Of a stretch of DNA of 63,932 nucleotides, positions 31,828-41,536 are shown one piece after another. The number at the start of each line of letters is the position of its first letter. Positions within the stretch are counted from its first letter, which is position 1. A program made the translations under genes and the position numbers. Location of the stretch: contig JAHISQ010000151.1 of the NCBI GenBank assembly GCA_018818125.1, positions 1-63,932 on the forward strand. Reading direction: 5' to 3'. This DNA is from Candidatus Rifleibacteriota bacterium (lineage in GTDB: Bacteria > Muiribacteriota > Ozemobacteria > Ozemobacterales > Ozemobacteraceae). The notes beneath the pieces are model-generated. The model was not told the origin of the DNA, did no database searches, and was given only the letters and a program-made list of their open reading frames with translations.

Positions 31828-34521
31828 CTATTGTTCTGTTAATTTAGATTTTAAATCAAGGACTTCACGGAGTTTAATAGTCAGCGCATCTTTCGAAAAT
31901 GGCTTCTGCAGACAATGAATGTCACTCCCTAGAATCCCTTTTTGAGCAATAATATCAGCGGTATAACCAGACATGAAGATACATTTTAATGCCGGGCGAA
32001 GAGCTTTAACCTTAATATACAGATCTCGACCGCTCATTTCTGGCATGATTACATCAGTGAGCAGCAAATGGATTGCGTCCGGGAAATCTTTGGCTATATT
32101 GAGTGCTGCTTCCGGACTGTTCACTGTTATGGTTCTGTAACCAAGACTTTCGAGATGACGTTTACAGATTTTCAGCAATGCAGGTTCATCCTCAACTACC
32201 AAAATCGTTTCTGTGCCTCCCAGTATTTCGCTGGATTTATGTGTTTCTTCAGTGGCTTTTTCTGTCAGGCAAACGGGAAGATAAATTGCAAATGCCGTGC
32301 CTTTTCCCAGTTGACTGTCAACATGAATAAAGCCACTGTTCTGTTTTACTATTCCATAAACAGTTGCCAGGCCAAGACCTGTTCCTGTGCCTAAATCCTT
32401 AGTTGTAAAAAATGGTTCGAAAATTCGTCCAAGAGTTTCCATACTCATTCCGCAACCGTTGTCACTGATTGAAAGTCGAATAAAATTTCCAGAAATCGAA
32501 TCTGACGAGATAAGCTCTTGTGCCGGAGCGCAATCTACTTTATCAGTTCTAATAATTATATTACCAACTCCTGCGATTGCATCACGGGCGTTGACGATCA
32601 GATTGGCCAGAATCTGGTCTATCTGTGCCGGATCCATGTTGACCAGACATTTTTTATCAGTCGGTTGCCATTTAAGGTCAATATTTTCTCCGATCAGCCG
32701 TTTAAGCATTTTGAGAATGCTGGAAACGACTTCGTTCAAATCCAGAACCTGGGGCACGATGGCCTGCTTGCGGGCAAAGGCGAGAAGCTGTCTGGTGAGC
32801 TTGGCTGATCGCTCTCCGGCACCCAAAATTTCCACAAGACTTTCATAGGCCGGGCTGGACTTATCAAGAGCTGCCATGGCCATTTCAGCATTCGAGTTGA
32901 TAATCTGCAACATGTTGTTAAAATCGTGAGCTACGCCTCCTGCCAGCTGACCGATCGCTTCCATTTTGTGAGACTGGCGGAGTTGCGCCTCAAGCAATGC
33001 TCTATTTTCTTCGCCGGCCGCCATTTCTCTGGTCTGGTCTATCGAATAAAGGGCAAAAGCCACATCTCCCGCCATTTCTGTAAACAGCGACAACTCTTCT
33101 TCATCTACTCCGAGAGAGTTTTCTATCATAACTCCGAGATAGCCAAAGACTTTGTTGCCATGGCTTAACTGCAGGCGCAGGCAATCGCAGTCAGATTTCA
33201 CTCCTGCCAGCGGGCACCCCGGGCAGAGTCTTTCACGGTCAGAAATAAGGGAGAATTCATGAGTCACTTCATTATTCAGACAGCATTTCGGTAGAGTCTT
33301 GAGTTGCAGTTTTTTCTGTTCTTTTTCGATATCTACATTCAATCCGGCCTGCACCCACTGTATAAACTCCCCGGTGCTGTCGGTGAGAATAACCCAGGCT
33401 CCCATGTACCCGCGAAATTCAATCATCATGTCGCATGCTTCCTGAATAAGCTTGTCACTGTCTTTCTCACGAACGATCAATTGATTAACATTTCTGATGG
33501 CACGCAGAACCCGGTTGAGGTGCTGAATTTTAAGCTCACCTTTGCGATGCTCGGTTATATCCTGGCCAATAGCCAGCAGGCCGGTAACCTGCCCATTTTT
33601 GTCTTTGATGGTTTTGTCATACCATTCAATCTCGCGCTTCGATCCGTCTTTGCATATAATGGTGTTTACGTTTCCAATGGTCTGATTACCAACCACTGCC
33701 TTGGCAAAAAGTTTAGCCACTTTATCCCTGTCGCCCTCTGTCAGGAAGATATCAAACCAGTTTTTACCGAGAACCTCCTCAAGACAATAACCCGAAAGTT
33801 CTGCAAAATATGGATTGAAATGGACAATTTTACCCTGCTGGTCGAGCAGAAGAATAACGGCCTGAGCAGTGTTGATAAGAGTTTCAGCGAAATCGCGCTG
33901 GCTCTGAAGTTCGTTGGTGCGCTCTTCGACCAGTTCTTCAAGGTGATCGTTGAGAGCATGCAATTTTTCCTGAGTTTTGATCAGTTCGACATTACGTTGG
34001 GCGGCGGCTTCGTAGGTCGAAAGCAGCAAAGAAAGCATCTGCTGCTGATCTGCGGTAATAAAACGCCTCTTGCCGCCAAAAACAATTTCTACGCCAATTC
34101 GAACCCGTTCAACTTTAACCAATCTCCGATTGGCCAGAATTTGCTCAATGTGTGAAAGCAAATAATCGCCACTGAAAGGCTTGGTGATAAAATTGTCTGC
34201 CCCGCAGGCCAGCCCTTCAAGGACATCTTCGGGATTGGCAAGAGAGGTCAGCAGAATAACGGGAATGTTAATTGTGCTCTCACTGTCTTTTATCTGACGG
34301 CAAAGCTCATACCCGTTCATCACCGGCATTACAATGTCGGTGAGCACAAGATCAGGTATTTGTTCAGCAATCTTCTCAAGAGCCTGTTTGCCGTCTACGG
34401 CCAATGTTACATGAAATTGGTGGGATTCAAGAAGGTGCTTTAACTTCTGCGCCTGGGTGGAACTGTCCTCGACTACAAGGATTTCAATTTTTTTTTGCAA
34501 AGACCCATCATTTGTTGTCAT
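31828..34521 (-). CDS. Hybrid histidine kinase: REC, PAS, GAF-like, HisKA, HATPase, REC
   Basis: 897 residues. ATG 34521 is chosen over GTG 34539 for its GAGGG site. Order: REC1 (phospho-acceptor in LVLTDIVMPVMNG, about 60), coiled-coil linker, PAS (about 205-320, ILLLDQQGKIVHFNPYF), a GAF-like domain (about 350-500) with a cysteine-rich stretch (PKCCLNN, RLCPGCPLAG, SDCDCLRL), HisKA (GGVAHDFNNMLQ, catalytic His), HATPase_c (NLIVNARDA, FEPFFTTKDLGTGTGLGL) and REC2 (LLLTDVIMPEMSG). Last gene of the chemosensory operon, 18 bases after cheB. It takes the place that WspR-type diguanylate cyclases hold in Wsp operons, so it may be the output of the array. No DNA-binding or GGDEF domain. Confidence 0.92.
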   Translation of the reverse strand: MTTNDGSLQKKIEILVVEDSSTQAQKLKHLLESHQFHVTLAVDGKQALEKIAEQIPDLVLTDIVMPVMNGYELCRQIKDSESTINIPVILLTSLANPEDVLEGLACGADNFITKPFSGDYLLSHIEQILANRRLVKVERVRIGVEIVFGGKRRFITADQQQMLSLLLSTYEAAAQRNVELIKTQEKLHALNDHLEELVEERTNELQSQRDFAETLINTAQAVILLLDQQGKIVHFNPYFAELSGYCLEEVLGKNWFDIFLTEGDRDKVAKLFAKAVVGNQTIGNVNTIICKDGSKREIEWYDKTIKDKNGQVTGLLAIGQDITEHRKGELKIQHLNRVLRAIRNVNQLIVREKDSDKLIQEACDMMIEFRGYMGAWVILTDSTGEFIQWVQAGLNVDIEKEQKKLQLKTLPKCCLNNEVTHEFSLISDRERLCPGCPLAGVKSDCDCLRLQLSHGNKVFGYLGVMIENSLGVDEEELSLFTEMAGDVAFALYSIDQTREMAAGEENRALLEAQLRQSHKMEAIGQLAGGVAHDFNNMLQIINSNAEMAMAALDKSSPAYESLVEILGAGERSAKLTRQLLAFARKQAIVPQVLDLNEVVSSILKMLKRLIGENIDLKWQPTDKKCLVNMDPAQIDQILANLIVNARDAIAGVGNIIIRTDKVDCAPAQELISSDSISGNFIRLSISDNGCGMSMETLGRIFEPFFTTKDLGTGTGLGLATVYGIVKQNSGFIHVDSQLGKGTAFAIYLPVCLTEKATEETHKSSEILGGTETILVVEDEPALLKICKRHLESLGYRTITVNSPEAALNIAKDFPDAIHLLLTDVIMPEMSGRDLYIKVKALRPALKCIFMSGYTADIIAQKGILGSDIHCLQKPFSKDALTIKLREVLDLKSKLTEQ

Positions 34522-34539
34522 ATTTTTTTCCCTCGTCAC

Positions 34540-35589
34540 TTATCTGTAGCTGGAAAGCATATCTGCTATTTCGTCGGGCGAAAGAACTCTGGTTGCAGCA
34601 TCAAGCCTGACTGCCTCGCCTGGCATTCCAAATACAACCGAGCTTTCCGCATTCTGGGCGACTGTAACTGCTCCTTTATCCTTCATGAGCTTCAATTCCT
34701 GCGCGCCATCTCGACCCATTCCCGTTAACAGTATTCCAACTGCATTTGCACCCAGAGCTTCAGCTACCGAACGAAAGAGATAAGAAACCGATGGCCTGAG
34801 TCCGGCCTCTGGTGGCGTCCCACTGAGATTTATACGCAAATTTTTGTCGATACCCATATGAAAATCATCCGGGGCAACATAAATGTGCCCCGGCAAAGCA
34901 ATTTGTCCCTGGGCAGCCAGGTGTACCGGCATAAGGCAGCTTCCGGCCAACCACTCGACAAAGCCATTAACAAAGCCAGCTGCAATGTGCTGAACAATAA
35001 GGATGGGCATTGAAAGGTCTTTGGGTAGATTGCCCAGAATTTTCTGCAGAGTTATCGGGCCACCGGTCGACGCACCAATAGCGACAAGCTGAACGTCGCC
35101 AGAGGGTTTTATGGCTGGCAGAAACGAAATCGGAGAAGCCTGGGGCTTATTCTGCAAATGATTTAGACGTCTGACAAGCTTGACCTCAGACATAAGTCTT
35201 ACTGTCTGCAAAAGGTCTTTTGCGCATTTTTTATGATCCGGATGGGTTATGCCCGGTGGGCGATGGAATACTGCCAAAGCTCCGACTTCTATAGCCTTAA
35301 ACACCTGAGAAGCCTCTCCGGTAACCATACTGCCGCTTACCACAACGATTGGCGTCGGCCTGATCGACATAATCTGCCTGGTAGCTTCAAAACCGTCAAT
35401 CCCTGGCATATGAATATCCATGGTGATAACATCTGGTTTGAGAAGTTGAACCGCTTTGATTGCCTCTTCTCCGTCGCGAGCCACTCCCACTACTCTTATT
35501 TCAGGATCTGAAGTCAGAATGTGAATCAATAATTCCTGTGCTACCAGTGAATCTTCAACTATGAGTACTTTTAGCATGTTATTTTCCAT
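34540..35589 (-). CDS. cheB: Chemotaxis methylesterase CheB
   Basis: 349 residues: an N-terminal receiver (acceptor Asp in VITMDIHMPGIDG) and a C-terminal methylesterase/glutamine deamidase domain with the triad Ser in VAIGASTGGP, His in VQHIAAGFV and Asp in GMGRDGAQ. It removes methyl groups added by CheR from the MCP. ATG 35589 overlaps the stop of cheA (TGATG); ATG 35577 is an alternative start nearer to the receiver domain. Equivalent to WspF in Wsp-type systems. Confidence 0.95.
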   Translation of the reverse strand: MENNMLKVLIVEDSLVAQELLIHILTSDPEIRVVGVARDGEEAIKAVQLLKPDVITMDIHMPGIDGFEATRQIMSIRPTPIVVVSGSMVTGEASQVFKAIEVGALAVFHRPPGITHPDHKKCAKDLLQTVRLMSEVKLVRRLNHLQNKPQASPISFLPAIKPSGDVQLVAIGASTGGPITLQKILGNLPKDLSMPILIVQHIAAGFVNGFVEWLAGSCLMPVHLAAQGQIALPGHIYVAPDDFHMGIDKNLRINLSGTPPEAGLRPSVSYLFRSVAEALGANAVGILLTGMGRDGAQELKLMKDKGAVTVAQNAESSVVFGMPGEAVRLDAATRVLSPDEIADMLSSYR

Positions 35590-37853
35590 CAAATCAGCTT
35601 ATTGATAACTTCGAGAAGATTGCTCTGATCGAAACTGCTTTTTACAATATAGGCGTTGGCGCCGACGTCGATGCCGCGTTCACGGTCTGCTCGCGATTCA
35701 AGAGCTGTGACCAGAACCACAGGCAATTCGCCCATTTTTTTGTCGGAGCGAATTTTAGCCGTGAGCTCAAACCCGCTCAGTCTAGGCATATCTACGTCTG
35801 AAACCAGCAGATCGAACTCACCGGCCCGCAACTGAGCAAAAGCATCTGCCCCGTCAACCGCAGTGGTGACTTGAAAGCCTGCCGATTCGAGAATGCTCTT
35901 GAGCAAAGATCGCGAGGTAATCGAATCTTCTGCCACAAGAACTTTCATCGAGCTCTTCAAAATTTTCTCACCGTCTCGATGTTTGCTGACAGATGCAAAC
36001 TGGAGGGCAGACTTCATCAGATCGTGAACGTTTAGAACCGCCACCACCTTGCCGCTGCCAAGAATTGTGGCGCCAGAAATGTTGCGCACCCGGCTCAGTT
36101 GTTTCCCGAGACCTTTAACAAGAACCTGTAGTTCGTCGAGCACCTCATCAACCACAAAAGCGATCTGGCTGTCGCCGGTTGCCAGAACGACAAAAGTTAA
36201 CCGCGGGGCAACGCTGTCGGGGCGGTTTATCGCTGACGCCGAGGTTTCAGGCAATCCCAACACTTCCCACAGCTTTACCAGGGGAAGGATTTTAGCATCG
36301 TGACAAATAGTTTCACGGTTCTCTACGGTTTTAATATCTTCAGGTTTTACACGTAATGTTCTTACTACATTAGCGGTCGGAATCGCGAAAAGCTGTTCAC
36401 CGACGCGCACTAGAACCCCGCGGAATGTAGCAAGAGAAACAGGCAAAAGCAGGCGAAAGGTGGTTCCCACGTGGGACGTACTCTCAATTGAAATACTGCC
36501 TCCGAGCTTCTCAACCTTCTCGCTGACAATTGCCAGGCCAAGACCGCGGCCGGAAATATCAGTAATAATTGGACTGGTCGTAAAGCCAGATTGAAAAACA
36601 AGCGCCAGGATTTCTTTTGAATCCATCTTTTTTGCTGCTTCTAGCGAAATAGTTCCGCGTTTTATAGCCAGATCTCTAATCTGGTTTACATCCATACCAG
36701 CTCCATCGTCAGAAATGGAAATTTCAACCTGACGATTTTCATTAGTGGCAAAGGCAATGGTAATCTTTCCGCTGGCAGGTTTATTCAGTTCTTTTCGTCG
36801 GGCGGGTTTTCCTATCCCGTGATCAGTGCAATTACGCATGAGATGGATAAGAGGATCCTTGAGCTCTTCGAGAATTCTTCTATCAATTTCAATATCATCA
36901 CCGGAAATTACCAGATCAATTTCTTTGCCCTGCTGCTGGGAAAGATCGCGAACGATCTTGGGAAAAAGTTCTGTCAAAGATGCTGCAGGTAGCATAAGGA
37001 CCTGCTTCATCGACTCCAGATGGTCGTCGACGATACGTCGCATAACTCGAAAATCTTGTTCGGCCGCCTGGGAAGCCGCGACAATCCTGGCGTGAAGTTT
37101 ATCCAGGTGGGTTTCGCGCCAGTTTGCAGATTCGTCGTGTTGGCTCGCCTTTGCCTCGTTCTGCCTGTTTTTCCATTGCCGGGAGCTCAGGCTAAAGGAT
37201 GCAAGAGTGCTCTTTATTTCGCGCAACTCGATAACCAGTTGCTGCATTGTTACTTTGGTCTGAATCATTTCCTCCGCCTGAAGAAGCAAAGAATCAAGCT
37301 TGGCGACAGGAATCCGAATAGTCTGCCCAGAAATAGTGTCCTTCGGTCTTGGCTTCAAATCCTCAGTCTCTAGCTCTTTATCAGAGTCTGACATAAGTAT
37401 AGACTCGGATTCAGGTTTTGCCGCTTCGGGGGCTTTACTATCTCCTGTTGCAAAGAATCCCAATTGGCCAACCAGCTCTTTTTGCGCTGATCTTTGCGCC
37501 GAAGTTCTTTTCTCTCCTAATGTCGAAATCAGTTCAGTAAGAAAATCTATAACGCGATGAAGTAAATCGAAAAGGTTCGATTCTAAAGAAATTTCTGCGA
37601 GCTTTAAACGCGAGAATAAAGCCTCAAGAGGTTGACAAACCTGCTCAAATTCGCGCAGATTGACAGATCTGGCAGCACCCTTAAGACTATGAATTTCACG
37701 AAATACCGTTTCAATGAGTTGCGTGCATTTTTCCGGAGACGGCGATTTCTCCAGTTCAATCAGGCCGATGGTTACTGTGTGAATATGTTCTTCGGCCTCA
37801 CCCCTGAAGGTGTCAAGAAGTCTTTTGTTGAATTCTGAATCACTCGGATTCAT
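35589..37853 (-). CDS. cheA: Hybrid CheA kinase with C-terminal receiver (WspE-like)
   Basis: 754 residues. HPt domain with phospho-His in FREIHSLKGAARS (about residue 55); no CheY-binding P2 domain is evident; dimerisation region about 185-270; HATPase with LMRNCTDHGIGKPARR, ISDDGAGMD and SGRGLGLAIV; CheW-like domain (VLVRVGEQLFAIPTANVV); receiver at the end (acceptor Asp in DLLVSDVDMPRLSG). CheA fused to a receiver is the form found in Wsp, Frz and other alternative-function arrays, not in flagellar chemotaxis. ATG 37853 is chosen over TTG 37862 because AAGGGG then has proper spacing. It follows the MCP stop by 5 bases. Confidence 0.95.
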   Translation of the reverse strand: MNPSDSEFNKRLLDTFRGEAEEHIHTVTIGLIELEKSPSPEKCTQLIETVFREIHSLKGAARSVNLREFEQVCQPLEALFSRLKLAEISLESNLFDLLHRVIDFLTELISTLGEKRTSAQRSAQKELVGQLGFFATGDSKAPEAAKPESESILMSDSDKELETEDLKPRPKDTISGQTIRIPVAKLDSLLLQAEEMIQTKVTMQQLVIELREIKSTLASFSLSSRQWKNRQNEAKASQHDESANWRETHLDKLHARIVAASQAAEQDFRVMRRIVDDHLESMKQVLMLPAASLTELFPKIVRDLSQQQGKEIDLVISGDDIEIDRRILEELKDPLIHLMRNCTDHGIGKPARRKELNKPASGKITIAFATNENRQVEISISDDGAGMDVNQIRDLAIKRGTISLEAAKKMDSKEILALVFQSGFTTSPIITDISGRGLGLAIVSEKVEKLGGSISIESTSHVGTTFRLLLPVSLATFRGVLVRVGEQLFAIPTANVVRTLRVKPEDIKTVENRETICHDAKILPLVKLWEVLGLPETSASAINRPDSVAPRLTFVVLATGDSQIAFVVDEVLDELQVLVKGLGKQLSRVRNISGATILGSGKVVAVLNVHDLMKSALQFASVSKHRDGEKILKSSMKVLVAEDSITSRSLLKSILESAGFQVTTAVDGADAFAQLRAGEFDLLVSDVDMPRLSGFELTAKIRSDKKMGELPVVLVTALESRADRERGIDVGANAYIVKSSFDQSNLLEVINKLI

Positions 37854-37858
37854 TAGAC

Positions 37859-39502
37859 TCAAGCCCCTTTGATTCTGAACTGATCTATTATTTTTCGCAA
37901 TTTCTGGCCAAGCTCATTCAGATTTTTGGCGGCAATTTCGGCCTGCTTCATGGCTGAAGCATTCTGCACTCCGGCCTGGTTGATGTTCGTCATCGCCACT
38001 CCGATCTGATCCATGCCCACAACCTGTTGCTGGCTGGAAGCCACGATCTGACTGGCGACCTGCGCTGCCTCCATACTGCTTTCGGCGAGAATTTTGACGG
38101 CCTCGCCAGTTTGAGACGACTGTTTCACACCACCATCAACCGCCTTGGTGCCCTGTTCAGTCGCTAATACCGCGACGTTGGTTGTTTTCTGAACTTCGGT
38201 TAAAATTGCGCGAATCTGCGTGGTAGCCTGTTTTGACTGCTCCGCGAGACTTTTGATTTCCTGAGCTACCACGACGAAACCTCGGCCCTGTTCTCCGGCT
38301 TTGGCAGCTTCAATTGCGGCATTTACTGCAAGTAGATTCGACTGATCGGCCAGATCGGTGACGGAGGCAATAATCCCGCCAATGGCCTGACTTTGCTCAC
38401 TCAGTTGCAGAATCGTCTGAGCAATCGCTTCCATCTGGTCACGGATATGCAGCATAGTGGCAACTGTGTCGTCTACGGCTTTTTTACCAGTCTGCGAAAC
38501 CTGAACAACGCGCTGGGCGCTGTCGGATACTGATTTTGCTTTATCTGAAGAAAGCCGGGCCGCCTGCCTCACCTCTTCTACGGTCGTCATGGTTTCACTG
38601 ATGCCGGTTGCCGATTCGACCGCGCCAGAAGCCAGTTGTGAGGTCGAAACCAGAATCTCATTCGATGAAGTAGCAAGAACATTAACTCCGTCTGCAATAG
38701 CCCCGATCTGCTCTTTAAGCATCTCAGACATATCACCGAAAGACTTAGTCAGAATTCCCAGTTCATCCCCACGGTCTTTATAGGCAGAAAAATCATTGGC
38801 AAGATCTTTGTTAGCAATTCTCTTCGCTGCTGCAGTGCAAAAACCCAATGGTCCGGTGATACCCAGGGTCAAAACAATGGATACAACTAAAGTCATAACA
38901 ATGGCCATAGCTCCCAGCAGGAGAATGAGTTTATATGCCTCGGCCTGAGCGTCTTTGGCCTCGTTATAGCGAAAAATTGAGCGGCTCTGAGTCAAATGAA
39001 TAAGCTCATCTACCAGATTTATCCATTGTCTCACCATCGGGCTCGCCTTGGTGAGCATCAAATCGTTTGCCTCTCCTGCCTTTCCCTCCACCGCCAGCTC
39101 GACCACCCTGTTGTTCAGATCTCTTGAAGGCTGCTGGATAGCTTTAATACTGGCGATTTTCTTCAAAATATCGGGCACATCTTCTGGGGTCAACTTTTCA
39201 AATTTGACCAGACATTCATCGTATGCCTTTCTTATTTCAGAAATGTTCGCGATGATTGCCCGCGATTTTTCACTGTCGTTGAGCAGACAGGCATCGCGGA
39301 GGGCAATCGAAACATCTCGCACGTGATTAATCATATGGTTGGCCAGTTCAACGCGAACATTGTTTACTTCTATAATTCTTTCAAGATCATCTTTACTTGT
39401 TGCCATAGCATTTAGGCTGAGAACAATTATCCCAATCATAAAAGCAAGAATAAGGCAAAAACTCAGACTCAAACGGACACCTACTTTTATATTATTCAGC
39501 AC
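37859..39502 (-). CDS. Methyl-accepting chemotaxis protein with 4HB sensor
   Basis: 547 residues. Starts at GTG 39502, preceded by AGGAG at 8 bases; the frame is open to 39538. TM1 near 10-32, a periplasmic four-helix-bundle-type sensor (about 35-190, no cysteines or obvious ligand motif), TM2 near 190-212, HAMP (PLGFCTAAAKRIANKDLAND), then the signalling domain with the conserved hairpin LLAVNAAIEAAKAGEQGRGF and VVAQEIKSLAEQSKQAT. Equivalent to WspA in position and type. The only receptor in the operon, so the array probably serves one input. Confidence 0.94.
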   Translation of the reverse strand: MLNNIKVGVRLSLSFCLILAFMIGIIVLSLNAMATSKDDLERIIEVNNVRVELANHMINHVRDVSIALRDACLLNDSEKSRAIIANISEIRKAYDECLVKFEKLTPEDVPDILKKIASIKAIQQPSRDLNNRVVELAVEGKAGEANDLMLTKASPMVRQWINLVDELIHLTQSRSIFRYNEAKDAQAEAYKLILLLGAMAIVMTLVVSIVLTLGITGPLGFCTAAAKRIANKDLANDFSAYKDRGDELGILTKSFGDMSEMLKEQIGAIADGVNVLATSSNEILVSTSQLASGAVESATGISETMTTVEEVRQAARLSSDKAKSVSDSAQRVVQVSQTGKKAVDDTVATMLHIRDQMEAIAQTILQLSEQSQAIGGIIASVTDLADQSNLLAVNAAIEAAKAGEQGRGFVVVAQEIKSLAEQSKQATTQIRAILTEVQKTTNVAVLATEQGTKAVDGGVKQSSQTGEAVKILAESSMEAAQVASQIVASSQQQVVGMDQIGVAMTNINQAGVQNASAMKQAEIAAKNLNELGQKLRKIIDQFRIKGA

Positions 39503-39521
39503 AACATGTTCTCCTGATATT

Positions 39522-40091
39522 TCATTTGTTGCCGACAAAGGCAGTTTCTTCGTGAACGATCATTTCACGGGCGTTAAGAAGCTTTTCTCCATCCAAAATT
39601 ATAAGATGTCCTGGTGCGATCCCTTTCAAAAATTCTCTTCCTGTCCCGGTGATAGTTGGAAGAGACGATTGCATTGTTTTCAGCAAAACAGATGTTGTTC
39701 CAAGAATATCATCCGCCAGCAAACCAAATTCCATAAAATCATTATGAAGTATAATAACCTTGTTAAGCTCACCCAGACCTTTTTCTGGTAACTCGAAAAA
39801 CTTTTTAAGATTGACAACCGAGAGAATTTGCCCGCGAACATTGATGATCCCAAGAATAAATGCCGGTACGCCAGGTAACGGAGTGAAGTCCTTCAGCGGG
39901 TACACTTCTCGAACAAAAACAGACTCTATGCCATAAGTTTCGCCACCTAGCCTGAAAGCAATGATCTCCAGCAATTCGCTGGCAGGAACAGCCTTTTGGG
40001 GCTCCTGCGCCAGAGCCTGAGCCCTGACATGCAGAATTTCCTGCTCTGATTCATTTCTAGTGGTGATCTGTGGTTTCTTCTTTTTAATCAT
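39522..40091 (-). CDS. cheW: CheW-family adaptor (first of two)
   Basis: 189 residues: a basic, probably flexible N-terminus of about 40 residues, then a CheW domain (IAFRLGGETYGIESVFVREV, GVPAFILGIINVRGQILSVV, GLLADDILGTTSVL). It couples the receptor to CheA. Start overlaps the cheR stop by 4 bases (ATGA). It sits right before the MCP, as a WspB/WspD-like adaptor. Confidence 0.94.
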   Translation of the reverse strand: MIKKKKPQITTRNESEQEILHVRAQALAQEPQKAVPASELLEIIAFRLGGETYGIESVFVREVYPLKDFTPLPGVPAFILGIINVRGQILSVVNLKKFFELPEKGLGELNKVIILHNDFMEFGLLADDILGTTSVLLKTMQSSLPTITGTGREFLKGIAPGHLIILDGEKLLNAREMIVHEETAFVGNK

Positions 40092-41536
40092 GTCAATGCT
40101 CCTGCCTGCATGGTTGCGGAAACAATTTCGCGCAAACGACCTGCGGTTAGTCCTTCAGACTCAAGCAGTACATCATTCTGGGAAAATTTCGCCAGAATCA
40201 CCAACGCATTTTCGAAGTGTTTTCTGGCGATTTGCTTTTTGCCCTGATGAAGCATCAGGTTGCCGAGAGCAAAATGCCCCATGTAGAAATCGGGATCGAG
40301 ATAAAGGGCTCGTTTAAGTGAGGCTATAGCCTCCAGATCACGATTCTGTTCCTGCAGGATGGTTGCCTGAAGGAAGTAGAGATTCGGATCAAGTTTGTGT
40401 TCGAGAATAAGATGTTCGCAGGCATTCAATGCTTCTTTAAGATTTCCCTGGTTGGCAAGCTCTCTCACCGGCCCTGAAATATCTGCTGAAGCACTTTTCG
40501 GGCTTTCTTCAACCACATCTTTCGCCAGAATCTGCGTCGGCTCAGGCTCTGTCTGTGGCGGCTTGAACAGCGGCGCCAGTGGCTCAGATGTTTTCTCATC
40601 AAATGTCATTTCATTAGTAAAAAAAGGAAATAGTGGCGATTCATCTTGTAGCAAAGAAGGCTGAAAAATTATATTGTCTGCAGGCTTCTGATCAGTTCTA
40701 CGATAAACAATAGCCTCGGGGAAATAAACAGGAGTAAATTGCGGAAAGAGTTGCAGTGAAAGCTCTGAAGAACTCACCATAAACCACCCATCTTTTACCA
40801 GTGATTGATAAAGGCTTTCGCCAATCTGCTGAATTCTTCTGCTGGTAAAATACATAAGAACGTTACGACAGAAGATAATATCCATGGCATTAGTATTGTT
40901 GATCGGTGAAGGAAAAGTGTCTTCGGCCAGATTCATGTAGGCGAAAGTCACCATATTTTTGATTTCCGATGAAATTTCGTATTTCTGTTTGTCAACACAC
41001 CTGAAATATCTCTCTTTAAGCCAGACAGGTGAGTTGCGAAATGACCATTCCCCATAAACCCCTGCAGCAGCCCTTCTGAGGATTCGCGGATTAATATCAG
41101 TGGCGAGAATCGTAATATTCCAGTTTTTATAATCAGGAATAGCTCTTCTGACGGCGATAGCTAGAGAATACGGCTCTTCACCGGTTGCGCAACCCGCACT
41201 CCAGATTCTAAGGCGTTTTTCTCCCTTTTCCCGGCCTCTAACCAGTTCAGGAAGTATTTTTGCTTCAAGCACCTCAAAAACATGCGGTTCGCGCCAGAAA
41301 TAGGTTTCAGAAATGGTCAGATGGCTTGCCAGGATTTCTGCCTGCTCGGCATCCAATTTGGAATCAACCAGCCACTTACAAAAAGCCTCATGATCAGTAA
41401 ATCCAAAATCTTTGGCGACGAATTTCAGCTTTTGTTCAAGATCATTCCAGCGGTCAGGCGAAAAATGCAGAGCCATTCTGGATTCAATAAACTGGCTCAC
41501 CTTTTCTATAAGTGCGACGGGAAGGTGTTCACTCAT
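40088..41536 (-). CDS. cheR: CheR methyltransferase with C-terminal TPR domain (WspC-like)
   Basis: 482 residues: CheR N-terminal helical domain (1-75), SAM-dependent methyltransferase (about 76-280, SAM motif WSAGCATGEEPYSLAIA, plus ILATDINPRIL and FCRNVLMYF), a Pro/Glu-rich linker and two or three TPRs (about 375-470; LYFLQATILQEQNRDLEAIA, HFALGNLMLHQGKKQIARKH). It methylates the MCP. CheR fused to TPRs is typical of WspC and Frz-type systems. Start overlaps the previous cheW stop by 4 bases. Confidence 0.95.
   Translation of the reverse strand: MSEHLPVALIEKVSQFIESRMALHFSPDRWNDLEQKLKFVAKDFGFTDHEAFCKWLVDSKLDAEQAEILASHLTISETYFWREPHVFEVLEAKILPELVRGREKGEKRLRIWSAGCATGEEPYSLAIAVRRAIPDYKNWNITILATDINPRILRRAAAGVYGEWSFRNSPVWLKERYFRCVDKQKYEISSEIKNMVTFAYMNLAEDTFPSPINNTNAMDIIFCRNVLMYFTSRRIQQIGESLYQSLVKDGWFMVSSSELSLQLFPQFTPVYFPEAIVYRRTDQKPADNIIFQPSLLQDESPLFPFFTNEMTFDEKTSEPLAPLFKPPQTEPEPTQILAKDVVEESPKSASADISGPVRELANQGNLKEALNACEHLILEHKLDPNLYFLQATILQEQNRDLEAIASLKRALYLDPDFYMGHFALGNLMLHQGKKQIARKHFENALVILAKFSQNDVLLESEGLTAGRLREIVSATMQAGALT

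Noticed and set aside
33304..34155. Plus-strand frame of 283 residues opposite the hybrid kinase
   Set aside because: The minus strand encodes a full histidine kinase with all motifs; the opposite frame has no recognisable domain or start signal.
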